A stretch of DNA of 11,239 bases from Planctomycetota bacterium (lineage in GTDB: Bacteria > Planctomycetota > PUPC01 > JACPCR01), in assembly GCA_030740295.1 (NCBI GenBank), contig JASLXP010000681.1, positions 1-11,239 of the forward strand. Reading direction: 5' to 3'. The notes beneath the pieces were generated by a model. That model was not told the DNA's origin, ran no database searches, and was given only the letters and a program-made list of their open reading frames with translations. Positions 1-5,964 of this stretch are shown here, in pieces. The position numbers and the translations under genes are program-made. The stretch's first letter is position 1, and each line of letters begins with the position of its first letter.

Positions 1-362
1 TGAGTGGCTACGCCCTGAATGCGCACGGCAACTACAAAGTCTTCGTAGAGTTTTTCGCCGAGTTCCGGAAGCGCGGCTCTGATGAATGAAGGGCGCCGGC
101 CTTTGCGGCAATCGGCCGGAAGGGTGAATTGAGAAACCACGAGCATCTCACCGCCGACATCCTTGAGCGAAAGGTTCATCTTGCGTTCCGCATCGGCGAA
201 CATGCGAAGCTCCACCAGTTTTTTCGACAGGGCCTCGATGTCTTTTCCTGTGTCGCTCTCTTCAACGCCGAGGAGGACCAATGAGCCGTGCCCGATGCGC
301 GAGTATTCCTCGTCATCGATTCGGACATAAGCCTCTTTTACGCGTTGAACGACGGCGATCAT
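1..362 (-). CDS. dtd: D-aminoacyl-tRNA deacylase, 5' part (runs off window)
   Basis: This enzyme hydrolyses D-amino acids (and glycine mischarged on tRNA-Ala) from tRNA in the cytoplasm, a proofreading step outside the synthetase. The first 120 codons are in the window; the family is usually about 145-150 residues, so roughly the last 25-30 are missing at the left edge. The translation starts MIAVVQRVKEAYV and carries the family signature S77-Q78-F79-T80-L followed by AD, then KGRRPSF at 87-93. T80 matches the conserved active-site threonine of the SQFTL motif. KMNLSL and GGEMLVVSQF also match the family closely. The second family motif (N-x-GPVT near the C-terminus) would lie outside the window. 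ATG at 362-360 is the only sensible start, because the protein begins at the usual first residue; no clear Shine-Dalgarno precedes it. The gene lies 61 bases downstream of purE and is probably co-transcribed with it. Confidence 0.95.
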   Translation of the reverse strand, partial: MIAVVQRVKEAYVRIDDEEYSRIGHGSLVLLGVEESDTGKDIEALSKKLVELRMFADAERKMNLSLKDVGGEMLVVSQFTLPADCRKGRRPSFIRAALPELGEKLYEDFVVAVRIQGVAT

Positions 363-396
363 ATGTTGTCACGGAATGCGTGGATGCTTGGCCCAC

Positions 397-417
397 CAAC
401 CATTAACCATCAACCAT
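397..417. repeat. Three tandem 7-base repeats between purE and dtd
   Basis: On the plus strand the bases read CAACCAT, TAACCAT, CAACCAT in direct succession (397-403, 404-410, 411-417). On the minus strand the unit is ATGGTTG/ATGGTTA. The array begins right after the purE stop codon (424-426) and fills part of the purE-dtd spacer. The copies differ only at the first position of the unit. The unit length equals that of the separate array near 8589-8626, but the sequence is unrelated. Confidence 0.7.
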
Positions 418-423
418 GATTCC

Positions 424-927
424 CTACCGGGCAGCGACTTCCTCTTTCACTTTCGATGCCTTTCCTTTGTAATCCTCCGCGAGCCGGTCGTTGTAGGCAT
501 CGAGCTTTTCGTTCATGGATGAATCCTGCAGAGCGATGATCTGTGCCGCAAGAATGGCTGCGTTTACTGCGCCGGCCTCGCCGATACCGACCGTCGCCAC
601 GGGCACGCCCTTGGGCATCTGCACCATCGAGTAGAGGGAATCCAGGCCGCCGAGCGCGGAGGTCTTCATGGGGACGCCGATGACCGGAATGTGGGTAAAG
701 GAGGCAACAACCCCGGCAAGGTGCGCGGCTCCGCCCGCGGCCGCGATGATCACTTTGAAGCCCTGTTCTGCTGCGGTCTGCGCTGTCTGTTGAACTTTCT
801 TCGGTGTGCGGTGCGCGGACTGGACGAGCGGCTCGCACTCGATGCCGAACTCTTTGAGCTGCAGGGCAGCAGGTTTCATGGTGGGCCAATCGGAATCGCT
901 GCCCATGATGATTAAAACTCTGCTCAT
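424..927 (-). CDS. purE: N5-carboxyaminoimidazole ribonucleotide mutase (class I PurE)
   Basis: PurE moves the carboxyl group of N5-CAIR to carbon 4 to give CAIR, a step of de novo purine synthesis in the cytoplasm; class I enzymes work after PurK. The protein is 167 residues, normal for the family. Visible motifs are the phosphate loop MGSDSDW (8-14), SAHRTP (37-42) with the catalytic-loop histidine H39, AAAGGAAHLAGVVA (62-75) and the PVIGVPMK stretch that follows. ATG at 927-925 was chosen because it gives the canonical MSRVLIIMGSDSD start. The frame stays open further upstream, but those codons read through the tRNA-Thr gene and are not protein. No strong Shine-Dalgarno is visible. Only 26 bases separate it from the 3' end of the tRNA, so a shared transcript is likely. 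No purK is in the window. Confidence 0.96.
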   Translation of the reverse strand: MSRVLIIMGSDSDWPTMKPAALQLKEFGIECEPLVQSAHRTPKKVQQTAQTAAEQGFKVIIAAAGGAAHLAGVVASFTHIPVIGVPMKTSALGGLDSLYSMVQMPKGVPVATVGIGEAGAVNAAILAAQIIALQDSSMNEKLDAYNDRLAEDYKGKASKVKEEVAAR

Positions 928-953
928 AGTCGGGATGATGGTTGGGGAAATAG

Positions 954-1026
954 AGCCGGCAGGGAGATTCGAACTCCCGACCTGGGGTTTACAAAACCCC
1001 CGCTCTGCCAACTGAGCTACACCGGC
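954..1026 (-). tRNA. tRNA-Thr (anticodon UGU)
   Basis: The 73-base minus-strand gene folds as a full cloverleaf. The 7-base acceptor starts GCCGGTG and pairs with TGCCGGC, with two G-U pairs at its base. The D arm is GCTC/GAGC with an AGTTGGCA loop. The anticodon stem GGGGT/ACCCC encloses loop TTTGTAA, with anticodon TGT at 993-991. The variable loop is AGGTC, and the T arm GGGAG/CTCCC carries TTCGAAT. The discriminator base is T, and the following bases are CTA, so the CCA end is not encoded and must be added by the nucleotidyltransferase. It decodes ACA and, by wobble, other Thr ACN codons. Confidence 0.96.
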
Positions 1027-1059
1027 CTACCGGGCCGTCGCCCGTGTACTCGACGGGAA

Positions 1060-1087
1060 AATCTACCTGTGTTCAGCGCTTAATCAA
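1060..1087 (-). promoter_or_regulatory. Possible sigma70-like promoter of tRNA-Thr (and purE)
   Basis: On the minus strand, TTGATT at 1087-1082 and TAGATT at 1065-1060 are separated by 16 bases and lie about 34 bases before the 5' end of the mature tRNA. Both hexamers are imperfect matches to TTGACA/TATAAT. The position suits transcription of tRNA-Thr with read-through into purE. A weak stem (1092-1097 with 1117-1122) overlaps the stop codon of the gene upstream and could separate the two transcripts, but it has no T-run. Confidence 0.3.
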
Positions 1088-1120
1088 GCTGGAAGAGAGG
1101 ATTGGGGATAGCCTCCCTCT

Positions 1121-2458
1121 TCACTCAACTCCGACCCCGGCCTCTAACGCTCTCACACTCTCATCCTCTCCCACCGGCTTGCCGCGCCATACGGTGTTGA
1201 AATGTTCGGTCACGGGATAGCCCTCGTCACGCAAATAGATTGCGCCCTGGCTGGTTTCGAGGGTGCCAGATTTGATGAGGACGTGGAAAAGATGCGGGTC
1301 GAGGATCAGGAAATAGCTGCCGTCCCGAAAAATGTCGACCTCGATCCACGCGTGGTAACCACCGAAGAAGAGTTTGCCTCGATGGTAACGGCTGGAGACG
1401 CCGGCCTCCTGCAATGCGACCTGCAGCACGGCGCACTTATGCCGGCAGACACCACCCTCTTCGAAGAAATCCTGAATGACGATGGTGGTTGATTCCCTGC
1501 CTTCGACATTTGGCAGCGGCGAAAAGCGCTGCGTAAGCTCAGAGAAAAGCCGCAGGCTGATAGCGAACCAGTCATCCTTCAGTTCCGCGCCGCAGAGCTT
1601 GGCGCCGACGAAGAAATCTATCAGGCTCTTCTCCTCGTCACTTCCAAAAGAAAAGCTGGTTTTCTCGATGCGGAGCTTTTCCCGGTTGTAGGTGGATGCG
1701 TCACCAAGAACGAACCGGTGGCCGGGAAGATAATCATTCTGCGCGAAGTACAGGACGTTGTTGATCTCATCGTAAGTGTCACCCGATTTCTCCGGTGCCT
1801 GGAGAAAGAGGCCACCCTCAAGTCTGGCATTCAACTGCATGAACTGGCGCGCGGCCTCTTGCTGATCCGGTCCTTTTATGCCTGCGAGAAACTTATTCTG
1901 CCTGCGGATCACTTCAAGAGGATCTTCGAGATAGTCCGAAGCGTAACGCTGGAGATAGCCGTCCCAGTGTTCCTCGAAAAAAGATGCGAGGCCATCACTG
2001 ATGAGCGATTTGAGTGATCGGGTGTCATGCGATTGGGTGTGGCCGTTGAGAGAGTGCGTGCTCTCGCTCCTCAGTTCCTGCTCTGTTCTGATGATTTCGG
2101 GCCGTTCTAGAGAGAGGAAGTACACTCGATAAAGCGAGTCGTTCAGTTCTATTCGGCCATTGATGGGGACCTTTGCAGCATCTTCGACATTTTCACCAAG
2201 GACGCGGAGGTCGGCCCCGTTATTTTCAACCCGGGCATAATCGGCGTATTTGAAGAGCCTGATCCGCTCACCCTCGGGAGCATTCTCGTGAGGCAACCAG
2301 CCCAGCACGGGATCGTAAACCAGGCCATGCTTGCCGAGAGGCCAAGCCCTGCCCCGGTCTTTCCCCTTGAGGCAAACCAGAAAGCCGTCCTCAAATTGCT
2401 GAATGACGTTTTGACCGATGGCCATGGCTGTACCCAGTGCTGTGGGTGACGCTGACAC
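1121..2458 (-). CDS. Transglutaminase-like superfamily protein with uncharacterised N-terminal domain
   Basis: A 445-residue cytoplasmic-looking protein with no signal peptide or membrane segment. The C-terminal part carries the Cys-His-Asp arrangement of the transglutaminase/protease-like fold: C338 in GGVCRHKC, H369 in GGYHAWIEV and D387 in FLILDP, with spacings of 31 and 18. Members of this superfamily act as amidases, peptidases or cross-linking enzymes; the substrate here cannot be told. GVCRHK followed by a hydrophobic helix also recalls the EDR1-type branch. Residues about 13-115 form a separate beta-rich-looking domain that I do not recognise; 130-330 look mostly helical and acidic. 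The start is uncertain: GTG at 2458 is taken here, while ATG at 2425 would remove 11 residues, and neither has a clear Shine-Dalgarno. It lies 29 bases downstream of the FGE-like gene, so the two probably form one transcription unit. Confidence 0.75.
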   Translation of the reverse strand: MSASPTALGTAMAIGQNVIQQFEDGFLVCLKGKDRGRAWPLGKHGLVYDPVLGWLPHENAPEGERIRLFKYADYARVENNGADLRVLGENVEDAAKVPINGRIELNDSLYRVYFLSLERPEIIRTEQELRSESTHSLNGHTQSHDTRSLKSLISDGLASFFEEHWDGYLQRYASDYLEDPLEVIRRQNKFLAGIKGPDQQEAARQFMQLNARLEGGLFLQAPEKSGDTYDEINNVLYFAQNDYLPGHRFVLGDASTYNREKLRIEKTSFSFGSDEEKSLIDFFVGAKLCGAELKDDWFAISLRLFSELTQRFSPLPNVEGRESTTIVIQDFFEEGGVCRHKCAVLQVALQEAGVSSRYHRGKLFFGGYHAWIEVDIFRDGSYFLILDPHLFHVLIKSGTLETSQGAIYLRDEGYPVTEHFNTVWRGKPVGEDESVRALEAGVGVE

Positions 2459-2487
2459 AAGAAGCTTTCATCCCCGCCGGGCGAAAG

Positions 2488-3165
2488 TCAAGCATCACGA
2501 GCGCAGCGCAAGCCTATCATGTTTTCGAGTTTGGTCAGCGGGGAGACCCGAAAACGGTAGGTGGTGGTGACCATCAGTTCGTAATGGTACCAGCTCCCAC
2601 CGCGCAGCACCTTGGATTCTTCCTCTTCGCTGTAATTGGAAGACGTCCACTCGAGGCAGTTCCCGCACATGTCGTGCACCCCGTGAGGGCTCGTGAATTT
2701 CCCGTAATGCCCGACCGGTGAAGTCGAACCGACCATCTCATTGTGATTGCAGCAGTTTTTGGGAAAGTCGTCTCCCCAGGAATAGAGCCGTCCGTCTTCG
2801 CCCCGTGCAGCTTTTTCCCATTCCTGTTCCGTTGGTATACGTTTGCCCGCCCACTCGGCGAATGCCTCTGCGTCATCGTAACGGACATTCACCACCGGAT
2901 GGTTGGCCATGTCCTCCGGGAAGCCTGCCGTTTCATCGACAACGGTGCGTTTGAAGAAGAAACGGGTCTTCTTTTCTTTAACGGATTTCTGGCTCCAATG
3001 GCTCGGCCAGGAGCGGCCGCTCTCATCGCAGAATTCTTTGTAATCGGAGTTCGTGACGGGGAATTTGTCGATATAAAACGCGGGCAGGCTGATCTCTTCC
3101 TTATCCTCTCCGAAGAGGAAATTACCGTCAGGGATGAGAATCATCTCCGAATCTTTTGCGCTCAT
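2488..3165 (-). CDS. FGE/SUMF1-fold (formylglycine-generating enzyme family) protein, cysteine-less
   Basis: The 225 residues form one FGE-sulfatase domain, a C-type-lectin-like fold. Family landmarks appear in order: FPVTNSDYKEF (35-45), HPVVNVRYDDAEAFAEW (89-105), GKRIPTEQEWEKAARG (107-122) with YSWGD, GVHDMCGNCLEW (162-173), LRGGSW (187-192) and the C-terminal GLRCARD. Genuine formylglycine-generating enzymes bind copper through two cysteines soon after the RGGS motif; here the segment reads SWYHYELMV, so both are absent. The product is therefore unlikely to oxidise sulfatase cysteines. Relatives with this fold act in EgtB-type iron enzymes or as binding modules. No signal peptide is present, and no sulfatase gene is in the window. 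ATG at 3165 has a GGAG 8 bases upstream (3177-3174), which supports the start. It lies between ubiD and the transglutaminase-like gene. Confidence 0.85.
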   Translation of the reverse strand: MSAKDSEMILIPDGNFLFGEDKEEISLPAFYIDKFPVTNSDYKEFCDESGRSWPSHWSQKSVKEKKTRFFFKRTVVDETAGFPEDMANHPVVNVRYDDAEAFAEWAGKRIPTEQEWEKAARGEDGRLYSWGDDFPKNCCNHNEMVGSTSPVGHYGKFTSPHGVHDMCGNCLEWTSSNYSEEEESKVLRGGSWYHYELMVTTTYRFRVSPLTKLENMIGLRCARDA

Positions 3166-3213
3166 GGATGCGTCTCCAGCTTGAAAATCTGTTGTCTGTT
3201 TTGCGGTAGGAGC

Positions 3214-3241
3214 AAGATACGGAATCGTTCAGGCATGGCAA
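3214..3241 (-). promoter_or_regulatory. Possible internal promoter before the FGE-like gene
   Basis: The 97-base spacer after ubiD contains TTGCCA (3241-3236) and TATCTT (3219-3214) on the minus strand, 16 bases apart and about 50 bases before the FGE-like start codon. The match is partial. It could let the FGE-like and transglutaminase-like genes be expressed apart from ubiD. No terminator hairpin was seen in the spacer. Confidence 0.25.
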
Positions 3242-3262
3242 GTTTGAGTGTAGAAATGCCGG

Positions 3263-5095
3263 CTAGATAATCCCAAACAGGGGCCCGCCCTTCGCGCCGA
3301 GCGCATCCACCCGCCTGGTCACTCCCGGATCTTCCACCAGCGGCGGCGCGTGATGTGGTTTGCTCCGTGAGTCGATGACCAATGAGCCGCGGCATCCCCA
3401 GTGTTTGCTTTCCGTTTCGGAATCGATGCCGTAAATGTCGGAGGCAGGATTCGACCGGGTGAACGTCACCCAGAGAAAATTGTTCAGAGTCTTCGCCGTA
3501 AAATCACTGTCGTCGACAATGACGATCAGTGGAAACGTGTTGATAAGAGCATCCGATTCAAAAGCTTCAGCAAAACGCGCCACTTCGGCCTCGCCCGATC
3601 CTTCGGCTTCGGGTGTCGGCCCTTCCACTGCGAGGACACCGGGAAAGCAGACACGCGGGTTGCTGAATCCTTCCGGCAGCTTCAGTTCGTCAGTGATTTC
3701 ATAAGGCAGGTCACGCCTTTTCGGACCGACCGCGGCCACCACGACCTTCGAGCCTTCATTGAGGCCCGTTCCAGAGTAATCGAGCGTGTCGATGGTCGTG
3801 CATGTCTGGAAATGCAGGTCGCGCTTCCAGTCGACCCTCTCCAGAATGTGTCGGAGGAAGGCTTCGATATCTTCGACGTCCAGATCTGGATTGTCCTGCA
3901 CCGATCCGATCATCAGATACTTTGCGAGCGACATCTGGCCCTGGCCGAGAATGGCATTCGCCTGGGTGAGGAGTTCCTGCGGCCGGGCTCGTTTCTCGAA
4001 TGGCACGTATCGTTCGCTTCCAAGGGCAAGCAGAAGTGGGTGCACCCCTGCCGCGTCCACCGCATGAATCGCGTGCACGCCCGGCAGCACCGCAGGTATC
4101 ACGTCGCCCGTGAGCTCGTGAATTATCTTGCAGAACATGGTGTCCTCCTGCGGCGGCCGCCCAACCACGGTGAACGGCCAGATGGCATCCGACCGGTGAT
4201 AGACCTTCTCCACCCTCAACACCGGATAATCATGAGCCAGGCTGTAGTAACCCAAGTGATCGCCGAACGGCCCTTCAGGCAGTTTTTTCTCTGGATCGAC
4301 CACGCCTGTGATGCAAAAATCCGCGTCCACATGAACTGGCCCATCGTCTGAGCGGGACATCCTGATGCGGCGTCCGCCCAGCGCACCGGCAAAGCAAACC
4401 TCGGGCATGCCTTCCGGCAATGGCATCACCGCGGCCATGGTCATCGCAGGCGCGCCCAGGAAAATGCTCACCCGGAAAGGGATTCCCTTTTCGATTGCCG
4501 CGGAATGATGCACACCAATGCCGCGATGAATCTGGTAGTGAAGTCCTATCTCTCTGTTCTTTTCATACTCGCCCCCCGACATCTGAATGCGATACATGCC
4601 GAGGTTTGAGCCCATGACGCCGGGCTTGTTGGCATTCTCCGTGTAGACCTGCGGCAGCAGGAAGAATGCGCCACCGTCATCTGGCCAGGACTGGATGTGA
4701 GGCAGATCTTCTATCCTGCATTCATTCTGCATGACGGGACCGCTCCTGACCTTTTTCGGCAACCCGCTCAGGCCTTTCAATCCTGCGGCCAGGTACGTCA
4801 GGGGCTTTTTGAGCGGCGCGGCCGGATCTGCTTTGAGTCTCATCAGCTTTTCAACGGCATCGAGCGTATCTCGGAGAATGAACCGCACCCGATCCATCGT
4901 GCCGAAGACATTACTCACCATGGGAAATCGGCAGCCTTTGACTTTCGCGTAGAAGATTGCCGGGCCACCAGCCTGAAAGACTTGCCGCTGAATCTCGGCC
5001 GCCTCGAGATATGGGTCGACTTCCTGCTCAATTCGGACGAGTTGGCCTTCCCGTTCGAGATCGTCCACGCATTCTTTCAGGCTCTTGTATCCCAT
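3263..5095 (-). CDS. UbiD-family prenylated-FMN-dependent decarboxylase
   Basis: UbiD enzymes carry out reversible, non-oxidative (de)carboxylation of aromatic or unsaturated acids using prenylated FMN made by a UbiX partner; the best-known role is in ubiquinone or menaquinone synthesis. This protein has 610 residues, longer than E. coli UbiD (about 497). The active-site set is complete. Metal/cofactor ligands N164 (SNLGMYR), H190 (QIHRG) and E232 (PEVCF) correspond to N168, H191 and E233 of fungal Fdc1. The catalytic Arg-Glu-acid triad is R169, E274 and D279, the last two in PEGPFGDH. WPFTVVGRPPQED follows. ATG at 5095 has GAGAGG just upstream. No ubiX or quinone gene is in the window, so quinone synthesis and catabolism of an aromatic acid both remain open, and I give no gene symbol. 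Confidence 0.92.
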   Translation of the reverse strand: MGYKSLKECVDDLEREGQLVRIEQEVDPYLEAAEIQRQVFQAGGPAIFYAKVKGCRFPMVSNVFGTMDRVRFILRDTLDAVEKLMRLKADPAAPLKKPLTYLAAGLKGLSGLPKKVRSGPVMQNECRIEDLPHIQSWPDDGGAFFLLPQVYTENANKPGVMGSNLGMYRIQMSGGEYEKNREIGLHYQIHRGIGVHHSAAIEKGIPFRVSIFLGAPAMTMAAVMPLPEGMPEVCFAGALGGRRIRMSRSDDGPVHVDADFCITGVVDPEKKLPEGPFGDHLGYYSLAHDYPVLRVEKVYHRSDAIWPFTVVGRPPQEDTMFCKIIHELTGDVIPAVLPGVHAIHAVDAAGVHPLLLALGSERYVPFEKRARPQELLTQANAILGQGQMSLAKYLMIGSVQDNPDLDVEDIEAFLRHILERVDWKRDLHFQTCTTIDTLDYSGTGLNEGSKVVVAAVGPKRRDLPYEITDELKLPEGFSNPRVCFPGVLAVEGPTPEAEGSGEAEVARFAEAFESDALINTFPLIVIVDDSDFTAKTLNNFLWVTFTRSNPASDIYGIDSETESKHWGCRGSLVIDSRSKPHHAPPLVEDPGVTRRVDALGAKGGPLFGII

Positions 5096-5124
5096 AATCC
5101 TCTCACAGGCTTAAAACGGGGCCT

Positions 5125-5153
5125 TCTATAGCCGTGAATTTGCGTGACCACAA
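5125..5153 (-). promoter_or_regulatory. Probable sigma70-like promoter of ubiD
   Basis: On the minus strand, TTGTGG (5153-5148) and TATAGA (5130-5125) are separated by exactly 17 bases. The -10 matches TATAAT at four of six positions. Transcription would start near 5118, giving a leader of roughly 20 bases that holds the GAGAGG ribosome site before the ATG at 5095. Spacing and position make this the best promoter candidate in the window. Confidence 0.5.
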
Positions 5154-5285
5154 CTGACCGCAGCATGGCCTTGACAGCATGGAAGGAAACTCCGGTGGTT
5201 CGAGCCGATCCACGCGTTTTCAGCAGCATTCCCTGGGGAAACATCCAGGCCGAATGATTCCCGGAAAAGGGCGCCATTTTTTGGT

Positions 5286-5314
5286 TTGCAAATTCAAAGA
5301 AAGAGTATTATTTA
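5286..5314 (+). promoter_or_regulatory. Possible promoter for the acidic-protein gene
   Basis: TTGCAA (5286-5291) and TATTTA (5309-5314) are 17 bases apart within the only AT-rich patch of the divergent spacer. This would leave a leader of about 150 bases before the start codon at 5470. The hexamers are partial matches, so the call rests mainly on spacing and local base composition. Confidence 0.3.
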
Positions 5315-5469
5315 TCCCGCCCGCGAAAGCTGGCAGGGCCTTTTCTGGCCTCTAGATGCCATGTCGCCGCCGATTCAATCCTGGATCGGAACGGGTCACA
5401 TTTCTGGTTGGTTGACGACTGACCCTGTCAGCTTGTTCCTGATACGCCCCCAATCATGAGGAACAGAAA

Positions 5470-5817
5470 ATGCTTTCCCGGATGGAACTGAATGAAGATT
5501 CTGGAACCCTGGAATTGCTTACTGCAGAGCAGGAGGAATGCCTCCTCTCAAGCGCTCCCCCAAGACGTTCGCGCAATGGCGAAGATGACGAGGATCATGT
5601 CGACGAGATTGCTGACTCCGACGAAATCGGCAGCGACGGTGTTGACGACATCATTCCCGATGACCTGGCCGATTTCGCTGACGACCTTGAAGACGACGAC
5701 CTTGAAGACGACGACTCGGACGATGACTTTGAGGACGATGATGAGGATGACGAAAGTGACTATGGCGCATTCGACGACGATGATTTTGGCGAAGATTACT
5801 ACGATGGTTTTGATTGA
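5470..5817 (+). CDS. Extremely acidic Asp/Glu-rich small protein of unknown function
   Basis: The product has 115 residues. Residues 1-37 are mixed, with TAEQEECLL and a small basic patch PPRRSR (30-35). From 38 to the end the chain is almost pure acid: 46 of 78 residues are Asp or Glu, there is no Lys or Arg, and the tail is rich in Gly, Tyr and Phe (YGAFDDDDFG, YYDGFD). A 15-base unit encoding DDLED/DDDLE is repeated within 5685-5715, so part of the acidic run grew by internal duplication. GAGGAA at 5458-5463, 6 bases before ATG 5470, is one of the best ribosome sites in the window and supports a real gene. There is no signal peptide. I recognise no family; it lacks the folded N-terminal domain of RNA polymerase delta. 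Nucleic-acid mimicry, cation binding or a disordered partner of a basic protein are only possibilities. Confidence 0.7.
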   Translation: MLSRMELNEDSGTLELLTAEQEECLLSSAPPRRSRNGEDDEDHVDEIADSDEIGSDGVDDIIPDDLADFADDLEDDDLEDDDSDDDFEDDDEDDESDYGAFDDDDFGEDYYDGFD

Positions 5818-5964
5818 GACATAATCGGACCTTTCTGTTTTGGGCGCGGGGCATTCAGTCTCGTGCCTTTTTTTGTGCTCGCTTGCATTCGGCCGGAACG
5901 TTGGCAAATTGCTACCTTACAGATGCCATACTTCCCCAAATCAGATTGCGAGGTACTATCGAAT

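Larger units (their letters stand above)
5096..5469. other. Divergent intergenic region between ubiD and the acidic-protein gene
   Basis: This 374-base stretch holds no convincing gene; a minus-strand open frame across 5077-5277 overlaps the ubiD start in another frame and has no recognisable content. It contains the ubiD promoter candidate near its left end and an AT-rich block at about 5278-5316, which stands out from the GC-rich surroundings and is the natural place for the plus-strand promoter. The remaining bases (5317-5455) would be a long 5' leader for the acidic-protein gene; I saw no riboswitch or strong hairpin in it. Confidence 0.6.

Noticed and set aside
928..1011. N-terminal extension of PurE by 28 residues
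   Set aside because: The extra codons translate the 3' half of tRNA-Thr; the canonical PurE start is at 927.
2488..2610. Diversity-generating retroelement variable region at the C-terminus of the FGE-fold protein
   Set aside because: The RGGSW...GLR layout recalls such targets, but there is no reverse transcriptase, no template repeat and no second copy of this stretch in the window.
2743..3270. A 175-codon plus-strand frame opposite the FGE-like gene
   Set aside because: It is antisense to a clear domain protein; its content looks like a reverse-frame shadow and it has no ribosome site or family match.
3401..4351. A 316-codon plus-strand open frame opposite ubiD
   Set aside because: It lies wholly antisense to a gene with complete active-site motifs, is rich in Arg/His as expected from the reverse of GC-biased codons, and has no recognisable domain.
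5548..5907. A 119-codon minus-strand frame opposite the acidic-protein gene
   Set aside because: Its long Val/Ile runs are the reverse complement of Asp codons; the plus-strand frame has a strong Shine-Dalgarno and the minus-strand one does not.
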